A program made the position numbers and the translations under genes. Shown piece after piece: positions 35,872 through 47,800 of a stretch of DNA of 64,000 nt. Source of the DNA: Synanceia verrucosa (taxonomy: Eukaryota > Chordata > Actinopteri > Perciformes > Synanceiidae); NCBI GenBank assembly GCA_029721515.1, contig CM056562.1:3589593-3653592 (forward strand), in the 5' to 3' direction. Within the stretch, counting starts at the first letter, position 1. The number at the start of each line of letters is the position of its first letter. The notes under the pieces were generated by a model, which was given only the letters and a program-made list of their open reading frames with translations, was not told where the DNA came from and did no database searches.

Positions 35872-38800
35872 CTCTTTGTTGCTGGTTGAGGTTGTCAGAG
35901 CTTCGATGACACAGTTCAGTGAGGTCACTCAGTGAGTCCTGTACTCTCGTCAGTGTTGATTCACCGTCCTCTTTCTCTCCTTCAACTCCTCTGTCACTCT
36001 CAGCAGTGAGGAGACTCAGTTTGTCCTTCAGTGACTACAGAGAGTATTAAGTGACAATAACAGCAACATAAACACAGTACACATGCTTATTTGTGCCAAT
36101 ACTGTCATTTATGCTCCTACTCCACAACATCACATGCACACATGTTGAGACATGATACATGTGGATATACAATATATTACTGTGACTACTTTGGAGCCCT
36201 TGAGTTTAGGTGTCAAACTGGTAAATTATGAGTTATTAGCTGATAAAAAAAACCTAATAATAAATGAATAAAAGGTGTTTTATGGATACCTCTAACAAGA
36301 CAGCAAAAGCCCCATGAACATCTCCCTTCTTCTCCAGTAGATATGCTGTGGCCTCATTGTGGTGGTATTTCTCTGTTATCTAGAGAAGGAGCACATGGAC
36401 AGTACAGTAGGCAATGAAATATCCACCATATTCAGTATGATGCTGTTCCCTAAATAGGCACATTTTCATTCTATCATTACGGCCCATCATTATATAAACT
36501 GGTGCAGCCCACAGAAGATGTGCTTGTAGCATTGTCAAGAACCCACTGAACCTGGCTTTATCGTATGTGAAGGTTAGTCACCAGATGGCCAGTAATAACA
36601 CATAGTAATGGCATGTTTTGTAATATGAGCCATTCCCACATTTGAGCTACATTTAAGGGGGGGCAGCTTGCCATTCGCTCAAAATGTGTAAAAGAAACAC
36701 AAAAAAAAAAAATTTGATCACCATCATCTAGTGTTGTCATGGTGCTATCACCTGGAGAAAGCCACTGCAGCTCTGCAGGAATGCATAGCTTAATTGTTTA
36801 CTATTGTGAAATCATACTTGTATGGCCTCCTCCAGTCTGTAGTGCTGGGAGGTCTGGAGGAAGCTCAGGACCTTCTGGGGGTCAAAGCGGCACAATAAGT
36901 CCAGCAGAAGCTCATGGAGGTCACGCTCCAGAGGCAGGACGGTCTCTGAACGATGGCCTTCCCTGAACAATAGAGCAGAAAAAAACATGAGAGGGAAGTA
37001 AAGGAAATGTAGGAGTGCGATAGCAGAGTGTCACTAGAGCAGAAAGCACAGTACCGTGGCTCCAGGAGGCAGCTGAGGAAGCTGAAAAGTAACTGGTCAT
37101 CCTGGAGAGGGGGAGAGAGAGAGACTGAGACCGATCGTTATCTGCACTGTGCTGATCTCTGTATGAATCGTCTCTCTTGACCACATTCACTCTGTGAGCT
37201 GAGGCAGCACAGTCACAGTAGCCCCCCTTTCTGTATATACTGTAATATTACATTCCTATGTTACATAAAATGCACTCTGTATACACTCTAAATATTATAT
37301 ACAGTATTATATGCTATATATTATATAGTATGTACTCTGTATATACTGTAAATATTATGTTATATATTATATGAAATGCACTCTGTATATACTCTAAATA
37401 TTATATATATCTGTTATATATTATATAATATAAAAAGTACTAGTTATACACTCTAAATATTTACATTCCATCCCATAACCTATATTCCAACATATATATT
37501 CTGTTACATGGATATTATCATTTATTTATTTTTGCACCTCTGCTTGGATGCAGTCTGCATTTTGTTACCTTGTACTTGTAACGTGTGATGACAGTAAAGT
37601 TGAATATAATCATATCTGGTTGTAGCTGAGCTAATCTCATAATGGGGTTCTGGCTGACTGGGGTGACTGCTCACTTCATAATGGTGTAGATTGTCAAGTG
37701 CGTTGAGAATTCCTCAAAGCCAACAACAGCATAAATCCTGCCTTTGGAAATTATCATGCCTACAGTTGAATATTTTGAGACTGTTATAAGCCTCAAGAAA
37801 ATGATCAACTAGTGGAGAGAAAGATACTCTCCACTAGTCCTTAAAGAGAGTTAAATTTTAGTAACACACTGAAGCAATGTAACCAAATAAAAATGTGATT
37901 AAAGCTGCAGTTGCTGTATTAAGTGATTTAGACATGATTATGTATGATCTATTGTTATGATTAAATTAACTTAATGCTGATCATTAATGTGGGGGTTGTA
38001 AGAATTAATGGTTTAAAGTTGTATACATTAAATAATAGGGAGGTGAATTTTACAAGATTGATTCAGTTAAAACAATGGGGAAGTACCAGAGCCAAGAAAA
38101 AAGGGAAGCTGGAATCACAAAATGGGCTGTAGTGGTTAGCACTGTTGCCTCACAGCAAGAAAGTACCGGGTTCGATTCCCGGCCCGGGGCCTTTCTGTGT
38201 AGAGTTTGCATGTTCTCCTCATGTCTGTGTGGGTTCTCTCTGGTACTCCGGCTTCCTCCCACCATCCAAAAACATGCATGGGGATTAGGTTAATTGGTTA
38301 ATTTAAATTGTCCGTAGGTGTGAATGTGAGTGTGAGTGGTTGTCTGTCTCTATGTGTCCTGTGATGAACTGGAGACTTGTCCAGGGTGTACCCTGCCTTT
38401 CACCCTAAGACAGCTGGGATAGACTCCAGCCCCCCCAAAGACCCTATGTGAGGATAACGGCTGGATTATACTTCTCTGACTACGTAATACGTTAGCTGAC
38501 TCCGTGGCTACGGAGACCCCTTGAGCCCTCGCACTTCTCCGTCGTGATGCGTGTTGTGCAGCCCTGCCGTGAAATGCACCCCCTCGGAAAGTGAAGCAAT
38601 TCGCCTTAATATCGCAGATAAGAGCAGGAGAAAATACTATTTTATGATTTAATTATTTGTGAGGGAGATAGAAGAGAACAACATCGATTGCTTTCAGCCT
38701 TAAAAACTCCTCTTCCTCTTTCTTTTCAACACAAAATCGGATAATAGCGAACGCAACCCAACAACTTTCGGGATGTTCTGTGTAAATATACCCTAGCCAT

Positions 38801-41800
38801 AATTACTAAATGAATTAAATAGATTTTTGAGCAGGTTGAATGTGTTTGATTTGCCTTTCACAAGGATAATCAATACTTTAGTTCCTGTCCTGTCTGTGCT
38901 GCTGCAGAGGAGACCTGTCTGTCTGTTTCTGTGTAGGGAGAGAGGCTGCATTTCACAGCAGGGTGCAACTAGAGGACCAATCACAGCCCTTGTCGTCTCC
39001 GTCTTCCCTTGACGGATTGACGGACAGTTAAAAAAAAATTTCCTGCGCCCAGAGAGGACGGAGAGGCTCTCCGTCAGGCTCTCCGGCGACGCAGAGGGCT
39101 CTCCGTCTCTACATACGGCACTTTACGGAGTACTATAAATTAGCCTTAAGAGGTAGATAATGGATGGATGGATGGAATCACAAGACGATGAGTCATGGTC
39201 ATGGGTTGTTTTGCAGTTAGACCATAGGACTGGACTGTTTTGGATTTTTGGATTATTGGACTAATTTACTCCAGAGCCATTTAATCAGGTTTTATTCTTA
39301 ATTTTTACCTAATCACAATTTCATCAATTATTTGAATATTCAACAAATACAATCATTTTCAGCTGTTTTGCTTTTGCCTTGCATGAAATTTAAAGAAACC
39401 AACATCTGCAATTAAATAAAAGTTCCAGACATCATTTTTGTCACTTCTCAACTCTGTGGTCTTCTAGTACGCTCAACATCAACTTATGGTTCCTATAGGT
39501 TGCTCTAGCCAACTAAATCAAACAGACCCTTGGGAATATTCTTATCCAAGACTCTAAACTTTTCCTAGCATTTACCAAGTGCACAGATCCATGAGAGGAG
39601 AGTTGCCGTGAACAGGCGTGGCTGGTATCTGTACTGAGCTTTACCAGAGGAAGCAGGGTAGACGTCCGGATGAAGGCAGTGAGAGGCTAGGCGAATCTTC
39701 TCGACACCAGCTTAAATAATTCTCAGTTTTTCTAATTTCAGGAACACCATTAGGCCTGAGAGTTTGGATGCTTTAAACGGAGAGCTGGATGATACCTCCT
39801 GTACAGGGGATATCTCAGGGATCAAACAAGATCACCATGGAAACTTAGGCTGCTGGCATAGCCTGCTAATGCAGAAATGATAGCAGACTGTGTGAATGTG
39901 TAAATTAATAGGCTTATAATAGAACTGACCCATCTAGAGCACAACAGATCTAAGATAGAATACACACATGTAAAAATGACACTGAAAAAACATACAGTAT
40001 TTCAAAAATAATTATGACTACACTGTACCGAGTAGCTATAATCATAATAACTAAGATCAGACTATATCAATATCATGATATTATATTATTTATCGAGTTG
40101 GTGTCTGCATAGGATCACTTTATAAATACCAAAATATAAAAGTGAATGTAATAATTTCCAAAATTCACATTTTGATTTATATTCTGATTCAACACACATT
40201 GTTGTAGATTTTCAGAAAAAAATTCAGATATTTTCACTGCATGCAAAGACATCACACTCCTGTATGAAAGGCACCATAAATGACATTTATATAACCACAA
40301 TAAAACAAAACCTGTATTCTATTATCATATATTGACTTCTATATGCTATGACTCATGTATTCTTGCACCAGTGTGTGCTTACAGTCCTTATGTTTATCTT
40401 TTGTTCACTCCCAAATTGTTTCACACCCTCTGGGGTTGCAGCTGAAAGAATAAAGAATATCAATCTCCTATTCTATTTTATATTAGATTATATATTAGAA
40501 TACATCTAAACAACACATTAACTTCAGGGCCTGAAGTATATTATAACTCTGTTAATTCACATGGTCAGCACACACTTGCTGCATTGAGCAGCTGCAAATC
40601 TGTTACGATAAGCCTGCATTTTGATTGCTCCTTGTTTATAAAACACACCGGCTAATGACAGCAATCTGTGTTTGTGATGGGTCACATGCTGCAAACTCCA
40701 TCTACTTATGTGAAAGCACTCACAGCCACATAGAGAAACTCTGGCTTCATAGATAGAAGATATAGCAGCTTATTTATTCTGACGTTACCTGAAGCTCAGA
40801 GATGATCTGCTGCACCTCATTAGCAAAGTGAAACACCACCAGGTCAGCTGACTTGCTGGGGTCCAGGGTCACCAGCTCCTGTGAACATACAGAGGGTTTG
40901 TATGCATGTTATATGATCAATGTTGTTGTAGTAGTTTATTCTGTTTGTTTCCTGTCGAGTGTATTTTTATGTTCATAATAAGAATAATATGTCATGAAGG
41001 CATGTTAAATAAGACACAAGACACAAGTCGGTCTTCTATTTCTGGGGTTTCTTAGTACTTTACACCTTGTGTGTTGCATTATTATGATTATGATGATGAT
41101 TATGATTGCCGTTATTATTAATAATAATCAAAACAATAATAGTAGTAATAATAATAATACATTTTATTTCATAAAATGTAATAACACATTTATTATATTC
41201 AAAGACACTTTTAACAATATAATATAATGCTGCTGTTGTTGCCCTTCCTTCTTCCTTCTTTCCTTCTGATAGGCTGCTACCTTGGAAATGAAGAGATGAT
41301 GATATTTCTACAGTTTGTCTGTCTGTGGGAGCTCTGACCTGTACGTGCTGCAGCACTTTGTCCTTGACTGCCTGTTTCTCATCAGGACTGTAGCCAGGCA
41401 TGGACAGCAGGTTGTGTATATAACTGAAGATCTCCCCCTGACACATACACACAAATGCGTTATTTGAATCCTCCAGCTGCAAAAGTCAACAGAACTCAAA
41501 TATCTGGAACGGTATATCACTGGCTGTCTAGGTCGATTTGCTAATCTGGCCAATCATAACCCACCAACAAAAATTACACAAGCAAAATCAAAATACAAAC
41601 GCACATATTCAAATGTAACAAATAACATCATGAATAGTGTGATGAATCTGTCGTGTGTGTTACCTTCCTCAGGGCGTCTCTGAGGTAGCAGTCAATGATC
41701 CTGTCATACAGATGTTGCTTCTCATAAAGAAATTCACAGATTTGGTAGCTGGAGGTCAAGACAGTGATACACACAGCATGTGAGGCCATGTAATGTAATG

Positions 41801-44800
41801 ATGATAACAGCAATTTTAACTCACTAGAAACTATAGGTTATTTACATAACCCCGGTTCTCTGAGTAATATGAGTGAGATGTCTCACTATGGGATGCACGC
41901 CCCTGCTGCAGCCCTCAGAAGCATTAATCTCATCACGCCAATCCTGATTGGCAGGTGAACGTGTACGTCCGCCCCGGTGGTCCGACCCACCTTAAATAGC
42001 GGACGCGGACGGCACCACGTCATTCAAGATAAGCACCTCTTCTCACTCGCCCAAGCAAGAAGGGTTGTCTGGTGAGACATCTCACTCATATTACTCAGAG
42101 AACCGGGGTTATGTAAATAACCTATAGTTCTCTTTCATAATATTTCGCTCGATGTCTCACTATGGGATATGGTAGCTCCCGTATTGCCAGACAAGCTTAT
42201 CTAGCGCCCACCAATCCTCAGGGAAGTAGATCGTTCCAATCAGGACAGCAAAACCGCGCGTGCCACGCACGGAGCGGTGACGTCCAACTTATAAAAACGG
42301 ACAAACGTGAGAGGTGAAGACCAACTCGCAGCAGCACATATGTCCTGAACAGAAACTCCCCTGAATAGGGCCCAGGATGCAGCCAAACCCCGTGTCGAGT
42401 GCGCACGCAGACCCAGAGGTGGCTGCAGACCCTGACTCCTATAGGCTAAAGCAATTGCCTCCACCACCCAGTGGGACAGGCGTTGCTTTGTGACAGGCTT
42501 TCCCTTACGAGGATTAGCCCAGGAGACAAACAGCTGATCGCTCCTCCTGAAACTACTCGTCCTGCCCATATAAGTGCGCACTGCACGGACTGGACATAAA
42601 GCATGCGACTGCTGCTCACCCGACGAGGCAGCAAAAGCCACAAGATCAATAGGACAATATGAGCCCACCACCTTCGGCACAAAGGCCGGGTTGGGCCTCA
42701 AAATCATCCTCACATCCCCCGGGAAGAACCGAGCGCATGACGGATGCACCGAAAGCGCATGGATGTCACTAACTCGTTTAGCCGAAGCCAGAGCGAGTAA
42801 TAACACGGTTTTAAGAGACACGTGTTTCAAGTCTACCCCCTCCAGTGGCTCAAAAGGAGGGCTTTTAAGTCCCTCCAAAACCACAGCCAGATCCCATGGC
42901 GGTACCAGTGGTCTGGAGACAGGGAGAAGCCTGCGCGCTCCCTTCATAAAACGGCAGACCAGTGGGTGCTGGCTCGCCGTATGATTCCCAAACCCCACAT
43001 GATAGGCGGCGATAGCTGCCAAGTAGACTTTAATTGTGGAGAAGGCTTTTTGTTTGTCAATCAGCTCCTGCAAGAATGACAATATTACTCCCACCGGACA
43101 CTGAAAAGGAACATGGCCATTTCTGTGACACCACCCCTCAAACACTCTCCACTTACAGTCGTATAAAGACCTAGTGGAGGAGGCTCGAGCGCTCTGTATA
43201 GTGGAAATCACACGCTGTGGCAGTCCCACCGCCGACAGATTGAGCCACTCAGGGGCCAAGCCCATAACGCCAGGCGTTCCGGGTGCGGGTGGAAGAACGT
43301 CCCTCTCCCCTGCGATAACAGGTCCCTGCGCAGCGGGAGCTGCCATGGCTGAGCGCACAGTAACCGATATATCTCCGCTAGCCAATGCATGGCGGGCCAA
43401 TGCGGAGCTATCAGAATCAGCGCGTGGCCGTGCTCCCTCACTCTGGACAGAGTGGGAGACACCAAGGCCAGGGGGGGAAATGCGTAAAGAAGCTCGTGCG
43501 GCCAGGCGTGCGCTAGAGCGTCTACGCCTAGGGGAGCATCCATGCTGTGCAGAGAGTAAAACAGCAGGCACTGCGCGTTTTCTCTCGACGCGAACAGATC
43601 CACCGTGGCCCGGCCGTACCGGGTCCATATCTGTTCTACAATCTCCGGGTTCAGAGTCCACTCCCCGTATACCGGCGTGCCCCTGGACAACAGGTCCGCG
43701 CCCGTGTTCAGGGCCCCCGGGACGTGCGTCGCTCTCAAAGAGAGGAGACGACCACAGCTCCACAGGATCAGTTTGCGTGCCAGCATGTGTAAGTGACGAG
43801 AGCGCAACCCCCCTTGACGGTTGATGTACGCCACTGTCGTCATATTGTCCGTCCTCACCAGGACATGATGACCCATGAGAGACGGGAGGAAATGTTTCAG
43901 GGAGAGGAACACCGCTGAAAGTTCCAGGAAATTTATGTGAGACCGCTGGAGGTCCGCACTCCAGCGGCCCCACACAGATCGGCCTTCGTGGATCCCGCCC
44001 CAGCCTGTCAGGCTGGCGTCCGTAGTGACCACCTTCCTGGACAGAACGGAGCCCATGGGCACCCCCTGTGTCAGAAAGGACGGGGCCCGCCAGTGGCGGA
44101 GCGCCCTGGCGCACCCCGGCGTGACCAACACTCTCCGTGCGCCGTGACGCACGGGATCCAGCCCGCATGAGGCCACCCAAAGCTGGAATTCCCTCATGTG
44201 GAGGCGACCGAGGCGGACAACGAGGATGGCAGACGCCATCAGTCCGAGCAACCGAAGACATAATCTGAATGGAACAGACTTGCCCGGATGAAAAAGTGTG
44301 AGACATGTCCCGAAAGCTTTCACCCGTTCCGCCGAGAGGCGCGCTGTGAAAGTCACTGAGTCCAGGAATAATCCCAGAAAGATTATTTCCTGCGTCGGAG
44401 ACAACGTGCTCTTTTCCGCATTTATCACAAAACCCAGATCGAGCAGGTGCCTTGTGAGAATATGCGTGTGCGCCTGGCTTCCTGCTCCGATTGTGCCAAA
44501 AGCAACCAATCGTCCAGATATGTGGCCAAGCGGATGCCCTGCCGTCTCAGCGGGGCTATTGCTGCTTCCGTGCACCGCACAAACACCCTCGGGCTTAGGG
44601 ACAGACCGAAAGGGAGCACACGGTACTCGTAGCAGACCCCCTGGAAAGCAAACCTCAGATACTTTCTGTGAGGGGGATAAATTGGGATGTGGAAATACGC
44701 GTCTCTCAGATCGACAGAAGTGAACCAATCGTTCTGTCGACGAGGCGCAGCAGGGATGCGTGTGTAAGCATCCTGAATTTGTATTTCCTGAGATATTTGT

Positions 44801-47800
44801 TCAGAGCCCGCAGATCCAGGATAGGGCGAATACCGCTCCCCCCCCGTTTGGGGACCAGAAAATACCTGGAGTAAAAACCGCTCTGACAATGTGCGGGAGG
44901 GACGACACAGATTGCTCCTTTGTTCAACAGTGAGAGGATTTCCTCCTGTAAAACACGAGCCGACTCTCCCTGAGCCTGGGAATATATTATGCCTGCAAAC
45001 CGCGGGGGAACAGCGGCAAACTGTAGCCTGTATCCCCTCGAGATCGTTTTTAACACCCAGGACGGGGCTGCGAGTGCAGCCCATCTCTCCCGTCTGAGGG
45101 AGAGAATAGACGCACACTGCAGCTCTTCCATCATGAGAGAGCCCATCCGCTGTGCGATGGCACCCTCCTGTGGTGGAACGATACGGCCCCCCGACAGCGT
45201 CGTGTCCCCGGGGGGACAGCGCAACGGCGTGGACCCCACAGCCTCCACCCCGGTACGAGCCGCAGCCCTTCGCCGGGGGGGGGGCAGCAGGTGTTGCCAC
45301 CGTGCTGCTTATTGTGACAGGTTTGGCTGACTTTATTAGCTGCGCCCTCGGCCCTTGGCCTGGATGCGGCAGCGAAACACAATTTATTCTTTTTACGAAA
45401 CCTTGTGTGTGCGTGCGTGCTTGTGGACATGAGAGAGGGGCAACGGCTGAACCCTCTGTCGTCAAATGTCCATCCTCCCCGGCTCGCTCTGGCACTGTCC
45501 GAGGCAGCCGGGAGATGGGGGCGTGGGGGGCCCCTGTGTGCACGCTGAAACGCCGAACAGGTGGTGCGGGAGAACGGGGAACATCCAGCTGCATCACCGA
45601 CGAAGAGAGGGGCAGTCAGGCCGCTCTCTTCTTCTTCCTGGCCTGGTTGGTGACAGCTTGGGCGGGCCGCTCTGGGCGCGCCGGCGGAGCTGCAGCCGCG
45701 GCCGAGGGTTTTTTGGACCAGCCGGGCCGACCTGTCGGGGCAGGTGGGGCCGGCTGGAGCCTCATTTGTTTCGGGACTTTAAACTGGGCAACTTGCGAAG
45801 CAGCCTGCACAAAGGTCTTACGCTGCGCAGGTGGAGAAGGAGCTGGGGGCCTGCGAGGGAGGCAGAGCTGGAGAGCTTCATCCTCCTTCTTCTTAGCTTC
45901 GCACCGTCGTTGCATCGAGGCTAACGCGGAACCGAAGATCCCTTCCGGGACAATGGGCATGTCCAGAATTTCCTCCTTCTCTCTGTCTGACAAGTTGGCG
46001 AGGTTGAGCCACCGCGCTCGTTCCTGCAGAACCATGGTCCCAAGCGCTTTTCCCGTGGCCTGGACCGCACAGCGTTGGACACGGAGACACAGGTCAGTAA
46101 TGACCGGTATCTCGTCCCACGTGGCTGGGTCCTGAGTCTGCGCAAAATCCTCGCACAGCTCAGCCTGATAAGCCGTGAGCAGGGAGAGGACATTGAGCGC
46201 TCTGGCCGAGAGCGCAGCCGCCTTGTAGGCCTTTTCAGTCAGGGCTGACTGAAATCGGTCCGACTTGGACGGCAGGCTGGGGCTCCGGGAGGATATCGCT
46301 GACAGGCGGGGGTGAAGGTGCGCCGCAACGAGTGGCTCCATCGGAGGCATGCGGAGCAGACCCAGGCTCTCCATCGCCTCACAGTCGAGGGACGAGGCTC
46401 CGGGAATCGGGCTCCTGCTGCTGTAAGGGCGGTCTCTCCACGAGCGCGCGACCTCATCAAGCAGCTCTGGGAAGATGGGGAGACATTGCTTGGTCGCGCT
46501 CTTAGCCAGGGGCAATTTCTTCCCCTCGTAGCGGGATCTGGTGGTCTCAGCTACGACAGTGGGCCAGCGGATTCCCAGCCGGGCAGCAGCGCGTTTGCAC
46601 ACGTCGAGCATGTCCAGGCTGGGGAGGGGAGAAGCTGGTGTGCTTTCCCCATCCCGAGAGGCGACGGAGGCAACGGGCTGTGCAGCCCGAGCCGGAGTGA
46701 TGAAAACATCGTCCTCGTCATCATCCTCTGATATGAGGAGTTCCGAGGCGGCATCTTCATCGTCCCCATAGTCCAGTTCAAGGACGTCTTCCTCATGCGG
46801 GGGATCCGCGGCTAGGTCAGGCTGGGAACCCCAGCTGGCGCTAGCCTCCGGTGTCGCCACCGCAGCGACCACCATCTCCTCTCCGGCTTCGACAGCAGTG
46901 CCATCGGGAGGGAGAAACGGGTCAAGTCCAGACAAGCTAGCCTGGCGGGCGAGCCGTCTGCGGAGACTCTTGATCGTGAACACCGCACAGTGTTGACACG
47001 AGCCGGGGACGTCGATAGCTAGCCGGGCGTGTTCCAGCCCCAGGCAGCTCGAGCAGACCTGGTGTGGATCTTTGCTCGAAATCTTGTTCCCACAGCGACA
47101 GGGACGGATCCCGGAGTCTCCGAGCCCTCTGGTGTGAGGGGTAATAGCCTCCATTCCTAGCTAGCTGGTGTGCGTGCAGGAAAAGGCAGTTAGCACGGTT
47201 TGCACCGCGAGGAAAAAAGAGAAACAACTGGTATGTTGCTACTCAGTGCCTAGGCGCCGTGGTGAGGCGTCAAGGACAGCGCTGACCAAGTCGTGGGGGG
47301 ACGAGGAAAGCACCGAATTCGATCTGGTGTGACCGACGAAGCAGAAACAACGTCCAAGGCTAGTAGCGCCCGGCAACAGAAGCCAAAGGATCCGTCTGTG
47401 GACAGTTTAGCTAGCTAGCCCTGGGCGCGAGATATGCTCCGAGTGAGAAGAGGTGTTTGAATGACGTGGTGCCGTCCGCGTCCGCTATTTAAGGTGGGTC
47501 GGACCACCGGGGCGGACGTACACGTTCACCTGCCAATCAGGATTGGCGTGATGAGATTAATGCTTCTGAGGGCTGCAGCAGGGGCGTGCATCCCATAGTG
47601 AGACATCGAGCGAAATATTATGAAAGAGAACTCATTTTCATTGTTGTCCCTCATGTGTTCACAGGCAGTTTAGCTAACCAACACTTTTCATTTTTAGATG
47701 ATGAAGAGAAAGGAATGAAAAGCAGCACATCGTCTGGATACTGCATAGTACACTGGACTGTCACAATGAATGACTTGGTGGGTCATATGAGAAATATCAG

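Larger units (their letters stand above)
41829..47632 (-). mobile_element. DIRS1-like tyrosine-recombinase retrotransposon, 5.8 kb
   Basis: The complete element lies in the VPS8 intron between exons 41664-41748 and 48435-48517, in the same orientation as VPS8. It is visibly richer in GC than the flanks. Reading leftwards: inverted terminal repeat, gag-like ORF1 (47154-45616), reverse transcriptase/RNase H (about 45597-43208, broken), tyrosine recombinase (44306-42240, overlapping the RNase H frame), internal complementary region (42072-42168), inverted terminal repeat. This order and the absence of LTRs and integrase are diagnostic of DIRS elements, which are thought to integrate circular cDNA by tyrosine recombination without duplicating the target. 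No duplication is seen here. Confidence 0.9.

Noticed and set aside
42574..46771. Many plus-strand open frames up to 327 codons in the DIRS element
   Set aside because: They are a high-GC antisense effect; none shows a domain, while the minus strand carries RT, RNase H and recombinase motifs.
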